A stretch of DNA of 64,000 nt, from positions 91,771 to 155,770 of the forward strand of contig UCGV01000011.1 in assembly GCA_900471925.1 (NCBI GenBank), given 5' to 3'. The DNA is from Hyphomicrobiales bacterium (GTDB lineage Bacteria > Pseudomonadota > Alphaproteobacteria > Rhizobiales > Rhizobiaceae). A model generated the notes under the pieces. It searched no databases, had not been told where the DNA came from, and was given only the letters and a program-made list of their open reading frames with translations. The number at the start of each line of letters is the position of its first letter. Position 1 is the first letter of the stretch. The position numbers and the translations under genes were made by a program. Shown one piece after another: positions 16,991-25,683 of this stretch.

Positions 16991-17340
16991 GCCGCGAGCT
17001 CCGGAAAGATGTGAAGGCCGGCGTCATCGAGCGGCAGGGACGCTTCCCACAACACTGATGAAAGCGGCAGCTCGGCATAAAGATGCGGGAAGAGTGCGCC
17101 GCCGCGCGAGGCTTCGAAGACCAGCTTGTCACCGAATCCACCGCCATCGACGGCAACGACGAGAAGGCCTGTCTGGCCGGCAAAATAGAGGGCTGCGGTC
17201 TGCTTCACCTGATCTGCCGTCGAGAAATGGATGAAGCCGTCCTTGATGTCGATGCCGGCGCCACGAAAAACGCCGGTTTGTCTGGCTTCCTGCCAGAGCG
17301 CCTCCGGCACGATCTTGTAAAGGGTCGGTGTCGTGGTCAT
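16987..17340 (-). CDS. DUF952-domain protein
   Basis: The 117-residue cytosolic protein has DUF952 landmarks: TLYKIVPEALWQEA at the start, a GFIHFSTADQV block near residue 36, and HLYAELPLSSV near 86. Function unknown; the fold is thought to resemble ADP-ribosyltransferase-like domains, which I cannot test here. The ATG at 17340 fits the family start, whereas the frame stays open far upstream without homology. It is translationally coupled to pyrD (4-bp overlap), an arrangement seen in many rhizobia. Confidence 0.85.
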   Translation of the reverse strand: MTTTPTLYKIVPEALWQEARQTGVFRGAGIDIKDGFIHFSTADQVKQTAALYFAGQTGLLVVAVDGGGFGDKLVFEASRGGALFPHLYAELPLSSVLWEASLPLDDAGLHIFPELAA

Positions 17341-17451
17341 GATGATCCTGTTGGCTGGCCTTGTAGGAGGGCTTTGCCCCAAAGAGACGGCGATGTCCAC
17401 GCCCGCGGGCGCAAAAATGGACGGGCACCATCGTTTGCGGAGGATGAGACG

Positions 17452-17853
17452 ATGAAGGCATTTGCAATCCCGCTTGCCGCCGGTCTTCTGCCGCTTGCGG
17501 CACTGGCTGCAGAGCCCGACGCGACGCGTTTCCAGCTCGAACGCAGCGGCGATCATTTCGTGCGCCTCGACCGGCAGACGGGCGCGATGTCGCTCTGCGT
17601 CGAAAAGGACGGCACGCTGGTCTGCCGCATGGCGGCCGACGAACGCGCGGCTTACGAGGACGAACTCGACCGGCTTTCCGACCGGGTGGGCGCGCTGGAG
17701 AAGAACACGCCCGCCGCCCGCCCCGCCCTGCCGACGGATGCGGAAGTCGACCGCTCGATCGGCATCATGGAGCGGATGATGCGCAGTTTTATGGGTATAG
17801 TGCGGGAATTCCAGGCAGAGGATGGGGCCAATCCTCTTCCGCAGCGGAGTTGA
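17452..17853 (+). CDS. Small secreted hypothetical protein
   Basis: The 133-residue protein has a signal peptide cleaved after ALA at about residue 19. The mature part has RFQLERSGDHFVRLDRQTG, then a short Cys pair (SLCVEKDGTLVC) and a heptad stretch (DELDRLSDRVGALEKN) consistent with coiled coil. It is a periplasmic protein of unknown function recognised only as a rhizobial hypothetical. ATG follows GGAGGA. It diverges from DUF952 and precedes the orphan response regulator. Confidence 0.7.
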   Translation: MKAFAIPLAAGLLPLAALAAEPDATRFQLERSGDHFVRLDRQTGAMSLCVEKDGTLVCRMAADERAAYEDELDRLSDRVGALEKNTPAARPALPTDAEVDRSIGIMERMMRSFMGIVREFQAEDGANPLPQRS

Positions 17854-17945
17854 TCCGGTTATATTCATATAAGTAGAGAGTCATATCCGTGCTGGGGAGC
17901 CGGACAGGACTTGGACCGGATCGAGCTCTTGGGAGGGAGTTTTCG

Positions 17946-18590
17946 ATGCAACAGACCATCATCATCGCTGACGACCATCCGCTTTTCCGCGACGCGCTGC
18001 GGCAGGCGGTAACAGGCATGGAAGGACGGCAGACGATCGTCGAGGCCGGGGATTTTGCTGCGGCACGGACGGCGGCATCGTCACATCCGGATGCGGACCT
18101 GATGCTGCTCGATCTCGCCATGCCAGGGGTCAGCGGTTTTTCCGGCCTGATGGCATTGCGCTCCGAATTCGTCAGCCTGCCGATCGTCATCATCTCGGCG
18201 ACTGATGATACGGCGACGATCCGCCGGGCGCTGGAACTCGGCGCTTCCGGCTTCATCTCCAAATCGTCAGGCATCGAGGACATTCGCGACAGCATCCAGA
18301 CGGTGCTGGCGGGCGATATCGCCATACCGGGCAGCTACCGTGACGGCCAGGAGCAGGATCCCGATGTCGCCGATCTCATCCACCGGCTGCATACGCTGAC
18401 ACCGCAGCAGAGCCGGGTGCTGACCATGCTCGGCGAAGGTCTTTTGAACAAGCAGATCGCCTATGAACTCGGCGTTTCCGAAGCGACGATCAAGGCGCAT
18501 GTCTCGGCGATCCTGCTGAAGCTCAATGTCGACAGCCGCACGCAGGCGGTGATCCAGCTCGGCAAGATCAATATGGCGATGGTCGCCTGA
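17946..18590 (+). CDS. NarL/FixJ-type LuxR-family response regulator
   Basis: The 214-residue protein has a receiver domain with acidic pair DD9-10, phosphoacceptor Asp56 (LLDLAMPG) and Lys106, followed by a LuxR helix-turn-helix at about residues 143-205 (LTPQQSRVLTMLGEGLLNKQIAYELGVSEATIKAHV). All phosphorylation residues are present, so it should be a genuine phospho-switch. No histidine kinase is adjacent, so it is an orphan. ATG at 17946 follows GGGAGGGAG. The stop codon is shared with a RIME-like repeat. Confidence 0.9.
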   Translation: MQQTIIIADDHPLFRDALRQAVTGMEGRQTIVEAGDFAAARTAASSHPDADLMLLDLAMPGVSGFSGLMALRSEFVSLPIVIISATDDTATIRRALELGASGFISKSSGIEDIRDSIQTVLAGDIAIPGSYRDGQEQDPDVADLIHRLHTLTPQQSRVLTMLGEGLLNKQIAYELGVSEATIKAHVSAILLKLNVDSRTQAVIQLGKINMAMVA

Positions 18591-18690
18591 AGCGTGTCGC
18601 GATCCTCCGGATTCGCTTGCCACGCTTCAGGCTTTCGTTTTCGCATGTTCGTTATCGCAAAACCGCTGCGCATTTTTGCGCGACATGCTT
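18590..18690. repeat. RIME-like two-palindrome intergenic repeat (copy B)
   Basis: AAGCGTG (18590-18596) pairs with CACGCTT (18621-18627); the second palindrome has GCATG around 18643 and CGACATGC at 18681-18688 around a GCAAAA/TTTTGC core. It is colinear with copies at 7069 and 32325. Its first base is the last base of the response regulator TGA stop. Confidence 0.78.
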
Positions 18691-18809
18691 TAGGCCCTGA
18701 CACCAACAGGACAGGATTTTATTCCTCATTTTCACTTTACTCGGGGAAATGCCTCGGTTAATCTGCCGGCGATAGAAAGCGGCCCGATGGGCTGCGGGAC
18801 CGGGCGCAT

Positions 18810-19475
18810 ATGCTGTCACATGACCAGATCTGGGGGGCTATAGACAGGCTTGCCGAAGGGCATGACCTGACGCCGTCCGGTCTTGCGCGGCGGGCGGGTC
18901 TCGATCCCACCTCCTTCAACAAATCCAAACGGCTTTCGGCGGACGGGCGCCTGCGCTGGCCTTCGACGGAATCCATTGCCAAGGTGCTGGAGGCGACAGG
19001 CGCCAGCATGGAGCAGTTCCTCGGTTTCATGCGGCCGGCGGGAGCCGCCGCCAGCCTGCCGGACAGCATTTTTGCCTCTCAAGGCAGCTCCATTCCCCTG
19101 CTCGGCTTCGCGCAGGCGGGTGCCGGCGGCTTTTTCGACGATGGCGGCTTTCCAGCGGGCCAGGGCTGGGACGTGGTGGAATTTCCGGCCGCCCCTTCGC
19201 AGAAGGCGGGAGTCTATGCACTTGAGGTGCAGGGCGAGAGCATGATGCCGCTCTACCGGGACGGCGATGTGCTGATCGTCGAGCCCGGCGCACAGGTGCG
19301 CCGCAACGACCGCGTCGTCGTCAAGACCCGCGAGGGCGAGGTGATGGCCAAGGTACTTTTGCGCCAGAGCCCGCGCTCCATCGAGCTTCTGTCGCTCAAC
19401 CCGGAACACCCCAACCGGACGATCGAGCTTTCCGATGTCGAGTGGATTGCCCGCATCATCTGGGCCAGCCAATAG
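18810..19475 (+). CDS. S24-family self-cleaving HTH repressor (LexA/CI-like)
   Basis: The 221-residue protein has an N-terminal helix-turn-helix (about 20-70) and a C-terminal S24 peptidase domain. It holds an Ala-Gly cleavage segment (FAQAGAGGF, about 100-108), Ser144 in GESM and Lys181 in MAKV, so the autolytic machinery looks intact. It is not LexA by its N-terminus. No phage genes surround it; it may be a domesticated stress repressor. An SNase-like gene starts 11 bp after its stop, probably in the same operon. Confidence 0.87.
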   Translation: MLSHDQIWGAIDRLAEGHDLTPSGLARRAGLDPTSFNKSKRLSADGRLRWPSTESIAKVLEATGASMEQFLGFMRPAGAAASLPDSIFASQGSSIPLLGFAQAGAGGFFDDGGFPAGQGWDVVEFPAAPSQKAGVYALEVQGESMMPLYRDGDVLIVEPGAQVRRNDRVVVKTREGEVMAKVLLRQSPRSIELLSLNPEHPNRTIELSDVEWIARIIWASQ

Positions 19476-19486
19476 GAAAATAATCC

Positions 19487-20275
19487 ATGCGCCCTGCAGC
19501 CTTCATCACAGGTATCGCGGGGATGGCGATCATGGTCGGCCTGCTGCTTGCAGGCCAGGCGCGGCTGAATGGCAGTGGACCTGCCGATACCGGCGCCGGC
19601 AATGTGGCCGCAGAACTGCCCGATGCGAATGCGGATGCCGCAGCACCACCCGCATCGCTCAGCGATGAGGATGCGGCGCTGATCGCCCGGGCTACGGAGC
19701 CTGCACCGGCGGAACCGGCATCATCGGAACCGGCAGTCGCCCCTTCCCCAGCTCCCACCCAAAATGCGCCGACGGATCAGGCGGCTGAGGGCGCTCCCGC
19801 ACCGGCCGAGACGCCGCCCGCCACATCGGATGGAAAAGACAGCGTGGAACTGCTGCGGCCGACGGTGGAGAATGCCGGCATGCTCTCCTTCGGCAAACGC
19901 AGGCTGCAGATTGCCGGTGTCATTGCGACGCCGGCCGACAAGAGCTGCGGTTCGCAAGGCAAGCAGTGGCCATGCGGCATGATGGCGAAGACGGCGCTGC
20001 GGCTTTACCTGCGCAACCGCACTGTTGATTGCGACCTGCCCTCCGATGCCTGGGAGGACATGGCGACCGCGGCCTGCCGGCTGGGGCAGCAGGATATCGG
20101 CACATGGCTGGTGGAAAACGGTTGGGCGGAAGCGCAGCCGGGCTCGTCGCTTGCTGCCGCCGGCGACAAGGCAAAACAGGCGAAGGCAGGCATTCACGGC
20201 GAGGACCCGCGCCGCAGGTCGCCGACGACCGTCCGACCCCAGACTGATAACGCTCCACAGGGCGATCCCTTGTAA
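19487..20275 (+). CDS. Thermonuclease (SNase-like) domain protein, probably degenerate
   Basis: The 262-residue protein has an N-terminal signal anchor, an Ala/Pro/Glu-rich linker (about 30-115), and a compact SNase-fold region at 120-225 with RLQIAGV, paired Cys residues and WLVENGWAEA. The catalytic Arg/Glu/Arg set of staphylococcal nuclease is not evident at the expected places, so nuclease activity is doubtful. It lies in the periplasm or at the envelope and follows the S24 repressor by 11 bp. Confidence 0.75.
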   Translation: MRPAAFITGIAGMAIMVGLLLAGQARLNGSGPADTGAGNVAAELPDANADAAAPPASLSDEDAALIARATEPAPAEPASSEPAVAPSPAPTQNAPTDQAAEGAPAPAETPPATSDGKDSVELLRPTVENAGMLSFGKRRLQIAGVIATPADKSCGSQGKQWPCGMMAKTALRLYLRNRTVDCDLPSDAWEDMATAACRLGQQDIGTWLVENGWAEAQPGSSLAAAGDKAKQAKAGIHGEDPRRRSPTTVRPQTDNAPQGDPL

Positions 20276-20323
20276 TGACGTCTGCCAGTTCCTAATCTTC
20301 GCTCACTCAAGAGGGAATCAGAG

Positions 20324-20737
20324 ATGAACAAGCCGCTTTCCGCCCATGACGCGCTGATCTACGTGATGGTGATGGCCTCCGCCGTCGACAGCACCATGAA
20401 CGACAGGGAGATGGAAAGGATCGGCCAGCTCATCGGCTTCTTGCCGGTGTTCCGCGATTTCGACGACGACAATCTGATTTCCATCGCCCGCGACTGCGCC
20501 TCGCTGCTGGCTGGCCCGGAAGGGCTCGACGTCGTGCTGGAGACGGTGCGCGACACGCTGCCCGCTCGCCTCTACGATACGGCCTATGCGCTGGCCGTCG
20601 AAGTCGCCTCCGCAGACCTTTCCGTCAAGGCGGAAGAACTGCGCCTGCTCAGCCTGCTGCGCGACCGCCTCGGCCTGGACAAGCTGACCTGTGCTGCCAT
20701 CGAGCGCAGCGCCATCGCCCGCTTCCGCAAGGGCTAA
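20324..20737 (+). CDS. TerB-family (tellurite resistance-like) protein
   Basis: The 137-residue all-helical protein matches the TerB fold: a first acidic helix pair (MASAVDSTMNDREMERI) and a second with VASADLSVKAEELRLLSLL. These acidic motifs bind metal ions in TerB. No other ter genes are nearby, so a tellurite role should not be assumed. ATG is preceded by AGAGG. It is third in a likely cluster with the S24 and SNase-like genes. Confidence 0.83.
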   Translation: MNKPLSAHDALIYVMVMASAVDSTMNDREMERIGQLIGFLPVFRDFDDDNLISIARDCASLLAGPEGLDVVLETVRDTLPARLYDTAYALAVEVASADLSVKAEELRLLSLLRDRLGLDKLTCAAIERSAIARFRKG

Positions 20738-20754
20738 GGCCCGGCTTTTTCGTC

Positions 20755-20906
20755 GCAATTCCGGACGAAAAACCGCTGCGCACTTTTGCTGGAATTGCTT
20801 TTCTCTGCGCAATTCCGCACGCAAAACCGCTGCACACTTTTGCTGGAATTGCTTTTCTCTGCGCAATTCCGGACGCAAAACCGCTGCACACTTTTGCTGG
20901 AATTGC
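20755..20906. repeat. Three tandem 44-bp palindromic units (RIME core, alternative arms)
   Basis: Units lie at 20755-20798, 20809-20852 and 20863-20906, a 54-bp period. Each runs from GCAATTCC to GGAATTGC around an inner GCAAAA/TTTTGC pair (the first unit has GAAAAA). The two 10-bp spacers are identical. The inner core matches RIME copies A-C, but the outer arms differ. The array fills the convergent gap between the TerB gene and the solute-binding protein gene. Confidence 0.85.
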
Positions 20907-20907
20907 T

Positions 20908-21813
20908 TCAGTAAAGCCCGTTGGGGAAATAGCGCAGATAGATTTCCTGCAGGCGGCCGTTGCGCGAGAGCGCGGCCAGCGCGTGATCGATTGCGGCCGT
21001 CAGCACGCTGTCGTTCTGGCGCAGCATGATCGTCATGCCCTCGCCCAGAAAATGCTCCGACATATAGGGGCCGTCGAACAGGGTGCAGCATTTGTCCGAG
21101 GCGGGTGAGGCAACCCAGAAGGAAAGCTGCAGCGCATCGGCAAAGACCGCATCGACCTTATGTTCCTTCAAGGCCGTCAGCATCGCTTCCTTATTGTCGA
21201 AAGGCTCAGGCTTGATGGCCGGAAAGAAGGCCGAAAGCATCGCCTCGTGCACCGTACCCTTGACGACGCCGACGGAACGGCCCGCAAGACCCACAGCGGT
21301 CGTTCCGGGCACGATCGCTGCCGTATTGCGCACGAAGCGCGCCGGCAGCATCAGGTAGGGACGGGAGAAGAGAAACTGGCGGCGAAGTTCCGGCGTGACC
21401 GCAAGGCCGGCAATCACGGCATCGCCCTGCGAGCCGGCCAGCGCCTTTTGCAGGTCGGCGAAAGGCAGTGCCTGGATCTGGCACTTTTCGGCAATCTCCA
21501 GCTCGCCGCAGATCTCACGCGCCAGATCGACATTGAAACCGGAGAGCTTGCCGTTCTGATCCGTAAAATCGAAGGGCGGGAAATCCACCGAGGTGAGAAA
21601 GCGCAGGCGCACCAGCGAGGAGAGATCGGGCTTTGCAAGCCGCTCGCGGGAATCGAACAGCAGCGGCACGGAGGAGCCGGATTGCGGGGCAGCGGATTGC
21701 TGGGCGCCGGATTGTTGGGCTAAAGCCGAAAAGGCCGACAGCAGGACCATTGAAAACAGGCCGAGGACGACAATCCACCCGGAAGCCCGGAACGCCTGAC
21801 CGTATTGCATCAT
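20908..21813 (-). CDS. Periplasmic solute-binding protein (amino-acid ABC type)
   Basis: The 301-residue protein starts with a long signal region (membrane helix about 13-33) and a Gln/Ser-rich spacer. It then has a family 3 solute-binding fold: LRFLTSVDFPPFDFTDQNGKLSGFNVDLAREICGEL, and the hinge region KVDAVFADALQLSFW. Such proteins bind polar amino acids or opines for ABC import, but no permease or ATPase lies nearby, so it may serve a distant system or sensing. The stop lies only 2 bp from the tandem palindromes. Confidence 0.85.
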   Translation of the reverse strand: MMQYGQAFRASGWIVVLGLFSMVLLSAFSALAQQSGAQQSAAPQSGSSVPLLFDSRERLAKPDLSSLVRLRFLTSVDFPPFDFTDQNGKLSGFNVDLAREICGELEIAEKCQIQALPFADLQKALAGSQGDAVIAGLAVTPELRRQFLFSRPYLMLPARFVRNTAAIVPGTTAVGLAGRSVGVVKGTVHEAMLSAFFPAIKPEPFDNKEAMLTALKEHKVDAVFADALQLSFWVASPASDKCCTLFDGPYMSEHFLGEGMTIMLRQNDSVLTAAIDHALAALSRNGRLQEIYLRYFPNGLY

Positions 21814-22257
21814 TCTGACCCGCCTTGAGGCTAAGCACTGCGCTCGCCGCCCGGCTGAGATGTAACAGAATCACACGCATGGGGGAATATGCCTGGCGAT
21901 GCGGCGCAGCTTGACTGGATCAAGCCGTCACAGGCGGTCCACAGGCCGTGCATTTCGCGCAGAAATATCAGGCTCAAGCGTGATAATTCCGCATAAATTG
22001 CACCTTTTCAGGCCTGCGCACAAATAAGGGCCGCGCCCGTCAATATTACAGTCAATCGCACAGGCCCGTTAGCGCGGAATTAAGCAATATCCCGTCTTAC
22101 TTCTCCCGACGACATCGGTCTCACCGGCCGACCGCATGATGCGCATGTCGAACCAAATTAGGTATTCCCGTCAGCGCATTATCGAACAACCGTTCTGCAA
22201 CAAATGATTTCAAAACGCCGGGTCCGCAACACGCCCGGCCAATCGGGTGACATTTCC
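21814..22257. other. 444-bp intergenic region with a CtrA-like site
   Basis: No coding frame is convincing here. TTAG at 22069-22072 and TTAA at 22080-22083 are separated by 7 bases, one mismatch from the alphaproteobacterial CtrA consensus, about 175 bp before the chemoreceptor start. I see no clear -35/-10 pair or terminator. Confidence 0.35.
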
Positions 22258-24258
22258 ATGTTGAAACATCTGAAAATTCGCACAAAAATCATATCTGTCG
22301 TCGCGCTTCTCGGGGTGATCGCGATGGGCGGACTGGTTTACATCATTTCCGAATTCCGCGGCGCGGATGCGAGCTACAGTGATTTCATCGATCATGAAGC
22401 CGTCGCTGCGATGCAGGGTTCGCGCGCCAGCGCCTCGATCGTCTCCTCCGTGCTGCAGATCAGCATGCTCGCCAATATCAAGCCCGACACCCCGGCTTTC
22501 GCGACGGCGGTTTCCACGCCGAGCAAGCTGCCGCAGGCGCGTGACCGCCTGAACCAGGCGCTGTCGCTGGTGCCGAGCCGCAAGGCCGCGATCGACGAAA
22601 TCCAGGCCGGCATCAAGGAACTCGAAGATCTCTCCGGCAAGGCAGTCGACCTGGCGAAGGCCAAGGACAGCGCCGGCCTCCAGCAGGTCATCACGCAGAT
22701 GAACGCCAAGCTGAACGTTCTGACGCCGAAGATGACGGCCAATAACGATGCGATGATGGGCATGCTCAACGATGGCGGCGATGCGCTTTCGGCCACCGTC
22801 AACGGCCGCATCGACCTCTGCTTCGCGCTGATCGGCCTTGCCGTCGTCGGCGCCATCGGCCTCAGCGTCGTCATCTCCCAGATCGGCATCACCACGCCGA
22901 TGGCGAAGCTGCGTGACCGCATGACCTCGCTGGCAGCCGGCGACACAGATGCCGAAATCGACGGCCTCGACCGTGGCGACGAAGTGGGCAAGATGGCAGA
23001 AGCCGTTTCCGTCTTCCGCAACAATGCGATCGAGCGCATCCAGCTCGAAGCCCGCGCAGAAGCCGACCGCAACCTCAGCGACGGCGAGCGCCGGGAACGC
23101 GAAGCCCAGAAGGCAGCGGAAGCCGCCGACCTGGAGCGCGCGGTCAACGCTCTCGGCGACGGCCTGCGCCGTCTGTCGGCAGGCGACCTCGTCTCCCATA
23201 TCGACACGCCTTTCGTTGCGCATCTCGAAGCGCTGCGCCAGGACTTCAACAACTCGGTCGAAAAGCTCAACGAGACGATGAACACCGTTGGTTCCAACGC
23301 CCGTGCGATCAGCGCCGGCGCCAACGAGATCCGTTCGTCTGCCGATGAGCTTTCCAAGCGCACCGAACAGCAGGCCGCTTCCGTCGAAGAAACGGCAGCC
23401 GCTCTCGAACAGGTCACGACGACAGTCAAGGACGCGGCTCGCCGCGCTGAAGAAGCAAGCCAGCTCGTTGCCCGCACCCGCATCGGCGCCGAAAAGTCCG
23501 GCGAAGTCGTCCGCAAGGCGGTTTCGGCCATGCAGCAGATCGAGCAGTCTTCGGTCGAGATCGGCAACATCATCGGCGTCATCGATGACATCGCCTTCCA
23601 GACCAACCTGCTGGCACTCAACGCCGGCGTCGAAGCAGCGCGCGCCGGTGAAGCCGGCAAGGGCTTCGCGGTCGTCGCACAGGAAGTGCGCGAACTCGCC
23701 CAGCGCTCGGCAAACGCCGCCAAGGAAATCAAGGCGCTGATCACCACGTCCGGCACGCATGTCCAGACTGGCGTCAGCCTCGTCGGCGAAACGGGCAAGG
23801 CGCTCGATGCGATCGTCCACGAGGTGCAGGAAATCAACCAGCACGTCCACGCGATTGCCGAAGCCGCCCGCGAACAGTCGACCGGCCTGCAGGAAATCAA
23901 CACCGCCGTCAACACGATGGACCAGGGCACGCAGCAGAATGCGGCCATGGTCGAGGAATCGACCGCCGCAAGCCATAGCCTTGCAACAGAGGCAACGGCG
24001 CTCAACAACCTGCTCGGCCAGTTCCGCCTGACCGGCACCGGCGGTTTCGTCGCCAGCACGCCTGTGACCACGGCATCGACCACGCCACGCGCTGCCGCAC
24101 GGCCTGCCGCCAAGCCCCTGGTTCGCGTTGCCGAAAGCACCGCCCGCCCGAAGGCTTCGCCGGCACGCGCCCTTGGTCAGAAGCTCGCCAGCGCCTTCGG
24201 TGGAGGCAGCAGCGCCGCTCCGGCCGCCAGCCAGGAAGCCGACTGGACGGAATTCTGA
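22258..24258 (+). CDS. Methyl-accepting chemotaxis protein
   Basis: The 666-residue protein has TM1 at about 10-31, a periplasmic four-helix-type sensor at 32-184, TM2 at about 185-209, HAMP at 210-262, a second HAMP-like segment near 290-340, and the signalling hairpin with the tip [21 protein letters not shown] near 441-461. It ends in DWTEF, a CheR/CheB-tethering pentapeptide after a flexible linker. ATG at 22258 puts TM1 near the N-terminus; an upstream ATG at 22204 would add 18 polar residues. The ligand is unknown. No che genes are in the window. Confidence 0.92.
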   Translation: MLKHLKIRTKIISVVALLGVIAMGGLVYIISEFRGADASYSDFIDHEAVAAMQGSRASASIVSSVLQISMLANIKPDTPAFATAVSTPSKLPQARDRLNQALSLVPSRKAAIDEIQAGIKELEDLSGKAVDLAKAKDSAGLQQVITQMNAKLNVLTPKMTANNDAMMGMLNDGGDALSATVNGRIDLCFALIGLAVVGAIGLSVVISQIGITTPMAKLRDRMTSLAAGDTDAEIDGLDRGDEVGKMAEAVSVFRNNAIERIQLEARAEADRNLSDGERREREAQKAAEAADLERAVNALGDGLRRLSAGDLVSHIDTPFVAHLEALRQDFNNSVEKLNETMNTVGSNARAISAGANEIRSSADELSKRTEQQAASVEETAAALEQVTTTVKDAARRAEEASQLVARTRIGAEKSGEVVRKAVSAMQQIEQSSVEIGNIIGVIDDIAFQTNLLALNAGVEAARAGEAGKGFAVVAQEVRELAQRSANAAKEIKALITTSGTHVQTGVSLVGETGKALDAIVHEVQEINQHVHAIAEAAREQSTGLQEINTAVNTMDQGTQQNAAMVEESTAASHSLATEATALNNLLGQFRLTGTGGFVASTPVTTASTTPRAAARPAAKPLVRVAESTARPKASPARALGQKLASAFGGGSSAAPAASQEADWTEF

Positions 24259-24287
24259 GCCTACGGCTCTCTTGAATAGCAAGTAGG

Positions 24288-24316
24288 AATGGGCGGCTTC
24301 GGCCGCCCATTTTCGT
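24288..24316 (+). terminator. Intrinsic terminator of the chemoreceptor gene
   Basis: AATGGGCGGC (24288-24297) pairs with GCCGCCCATT (24302-24311) around a TTCG tetraloop, followed by TTTCGTTT. It sits 30 bp after the stop codon and may also serve the convergent MFS gene. Confidence 0.85.
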
Positions 24317-24355
24317 TTAAGCCTTTGCGCCACGCTGCCGTTAGCGGTGGCCGGC

Positions 24356-25582
24356 TCAGTCGAGCGGGTTCACAAGAGCCGAGACGAGCGCGAGCACGGC
24401 AAACACGCCGCCACAGCCGCAGACAGCAAGCCAGCCGCCATAGCTCCATGCCGGGCCGGCAATGGCCGAACCGAGCGCGCCGCCCAGGAAGAAGATACCG
24501 ACGAAGAGGCCGTTCAGCCGGCCGCGTGCTTCCGGGCGCAGGAGATTGATCGCCCGACGGCCGAGCGTCTGGTCGCCGGTCACGCCGACATCGAGCATCA
24601 CCGCGGCTCCTCCGAGGAGAACGAGCGGCAACCAGAAACCGTCCGTGAGCATCATGCCGGCATAGGCTGCAAGCGCCATGGCGGCGATCATGATCAGGTC
24701 TGCGATGATGGTTGCCCGGCGGCTAAGACCGCGATCGCCGAGCCGGCCGAAGAACGATGTGGAGATCGCGCCGCCGGCGCCGACAAGCGCAAAAAGGGCG
24801 ATCTGCGCCTGATCGAGGCCGAACGGCGGCAGGGTGAGGCGCAATGCGACCACCGTCCAGAACAGGCTGAAGCTGCCCATGGCCATCGCCGCACTGAAGG
24901 CGCGGCTGCACAGGACCGGTTCGTCACGCAACAGATGCCAGAGCGAGGCGATCAGCGCGCCATAACTTGCCGAGGCGGCCGGCTGACGCTCCGGAAGACG
25001 CACGGCAAGGACAGCGGCCAGCATTGCCATGGCAACGCCGCTTGCAATGTAGAAACTCCGCCAGCCCCAGCCATCGGCGATCATGCTCGCGATCGGCCGT
25101 GACAGGAGAATGCCGACCATCAGGCCACTCATGACATTGCCGATCACCCTGCCGCGATGCTCCGGCGCCGACATGGATGCAGCGATCGGAACAAGGATCT
25201 GGATGGCCGAGCAGGCAGCACCCAGCAGGAAGAGGACGATGAGGATTAGCCAGCCGCTGGGTGCTGCAGCAGCGGCGAAGGCCGCCACAACGGCGCAACC
25301 GAGCAGACGCAGCACAAGGCGCCGATTCTCGACCAGATCACCAAGCGGCACGAGGAAGAAGAGCCCGGCGGCATAGCCGAGCAAGGTCACCATGGCGACA
25401 AGGCTGGCGCCGGCCTCCGAGAAGCCGAGAGACGGACCGATGACGCCGATCAGGGTCTGCGGCGCAAAGAGATTGACGATAATGACGCCCGTCGACAGGG
25501 CAAATAGCGTGATGAGCGACGGGCTGATGCCGGCGGCAGGCACAAACGGCGCCGCTTCGGCAAGATTCGATTCCGATGACAT
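24356..25582 (-). CDS. MFS transporter, drug/metabolite exporter type
   Basis: The 408-residue protein has twelve membrane helices and the MFS motif A variant LVPLGDLVENRR after TM2. It resembles DHA1-type exporters. ATG at 25582 follows GGAGAG, whereas the upstream extension lacks homology. The gene is divergent from a LysR regulator with a 6+6 inverted repeat between them, suggesting regulated efflux. Substrate unknown. Confidence 0.87.
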   Translation of the reverse strand: MSSESNLAEAAPFVPAAGISPSLITLFALSTGVIIVNLFAPQTLIGVIGPSLGFSEAGASLVAMVTLLGYAAGLFFLVPLGDLVENRRLVLRLLGCAVVAAFAAAAAPSGWLILIVLFLLGAACSAIQILVPIAASMSAPEHRGRVIGNVMSGLMVGILLSRPIASMIADGWGWRSFYIASGVAMAMLAAVLAVRLPERQPAASASYGALIASLWHLLRDEPVLCSRAFSAAMAMGSFSLFWTVVALRLTLPPFGLDQAQIALFALVGAGGAISTSFFGRLGDRGLSRRATIIADLIMIAAMALAAYAGMMLTDGFWLPLVLLGGAAVMLDVGVTGDQTLGRRAINLLRPEARGRLNGLFVGIFFLGGALGSAIAGPAWSYGGWLAVCGCGGVFAVLALVSALVNPLD

Positions 25583-25603
25583 GGGCTCTCCAATAAATTT
25601 ATG

Positions 25604-25643
25604 GCATATCGAGGAGCCCATTTATATTTTCCTCGCATAATGC
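25604..25643. promoter_or_regulatory. Inverted repeat between MFS and LysR genes
   Basis: CGAGGA (25610-25615) and TCCTCG (25630-25635) are perfect inverted arms 14 bp apart. Flanking GCATAT and ATAATGC extend the symmetry with a small offset. Position between divergent genes fits a LysR binding site. Confidence 0.45.
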
Positions 25644-25683
25644 TACAATTGAATTGAACTTATAGTCTTAATGCGGATTTTGC

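Noticed and set aside
18810..19475. Prophage remnant marked by the S24 repressor
   Set aside because: No integrase, structural or lysis genes and no att-like repeats are seen; neighbours are ordinary chromosomal genes.
20755..20906. CRISPR-like array of regularly spaced repeats
   Set aside because: The spacers are identical 10-bp stretches, the units are palindromes that match intergenic repeats elsewhere in the window, and no cas genes are present.
22210..24333. Open frame of 707 codons on the minus strand opposite the chemoreceptor gene
   Set aside because: It lies antisense to a strongly supported gene. High-GC codon bias leaves few stop codons in this frame, the translation is low-complexity Arg/Ala/Gly, and no domain is visible.
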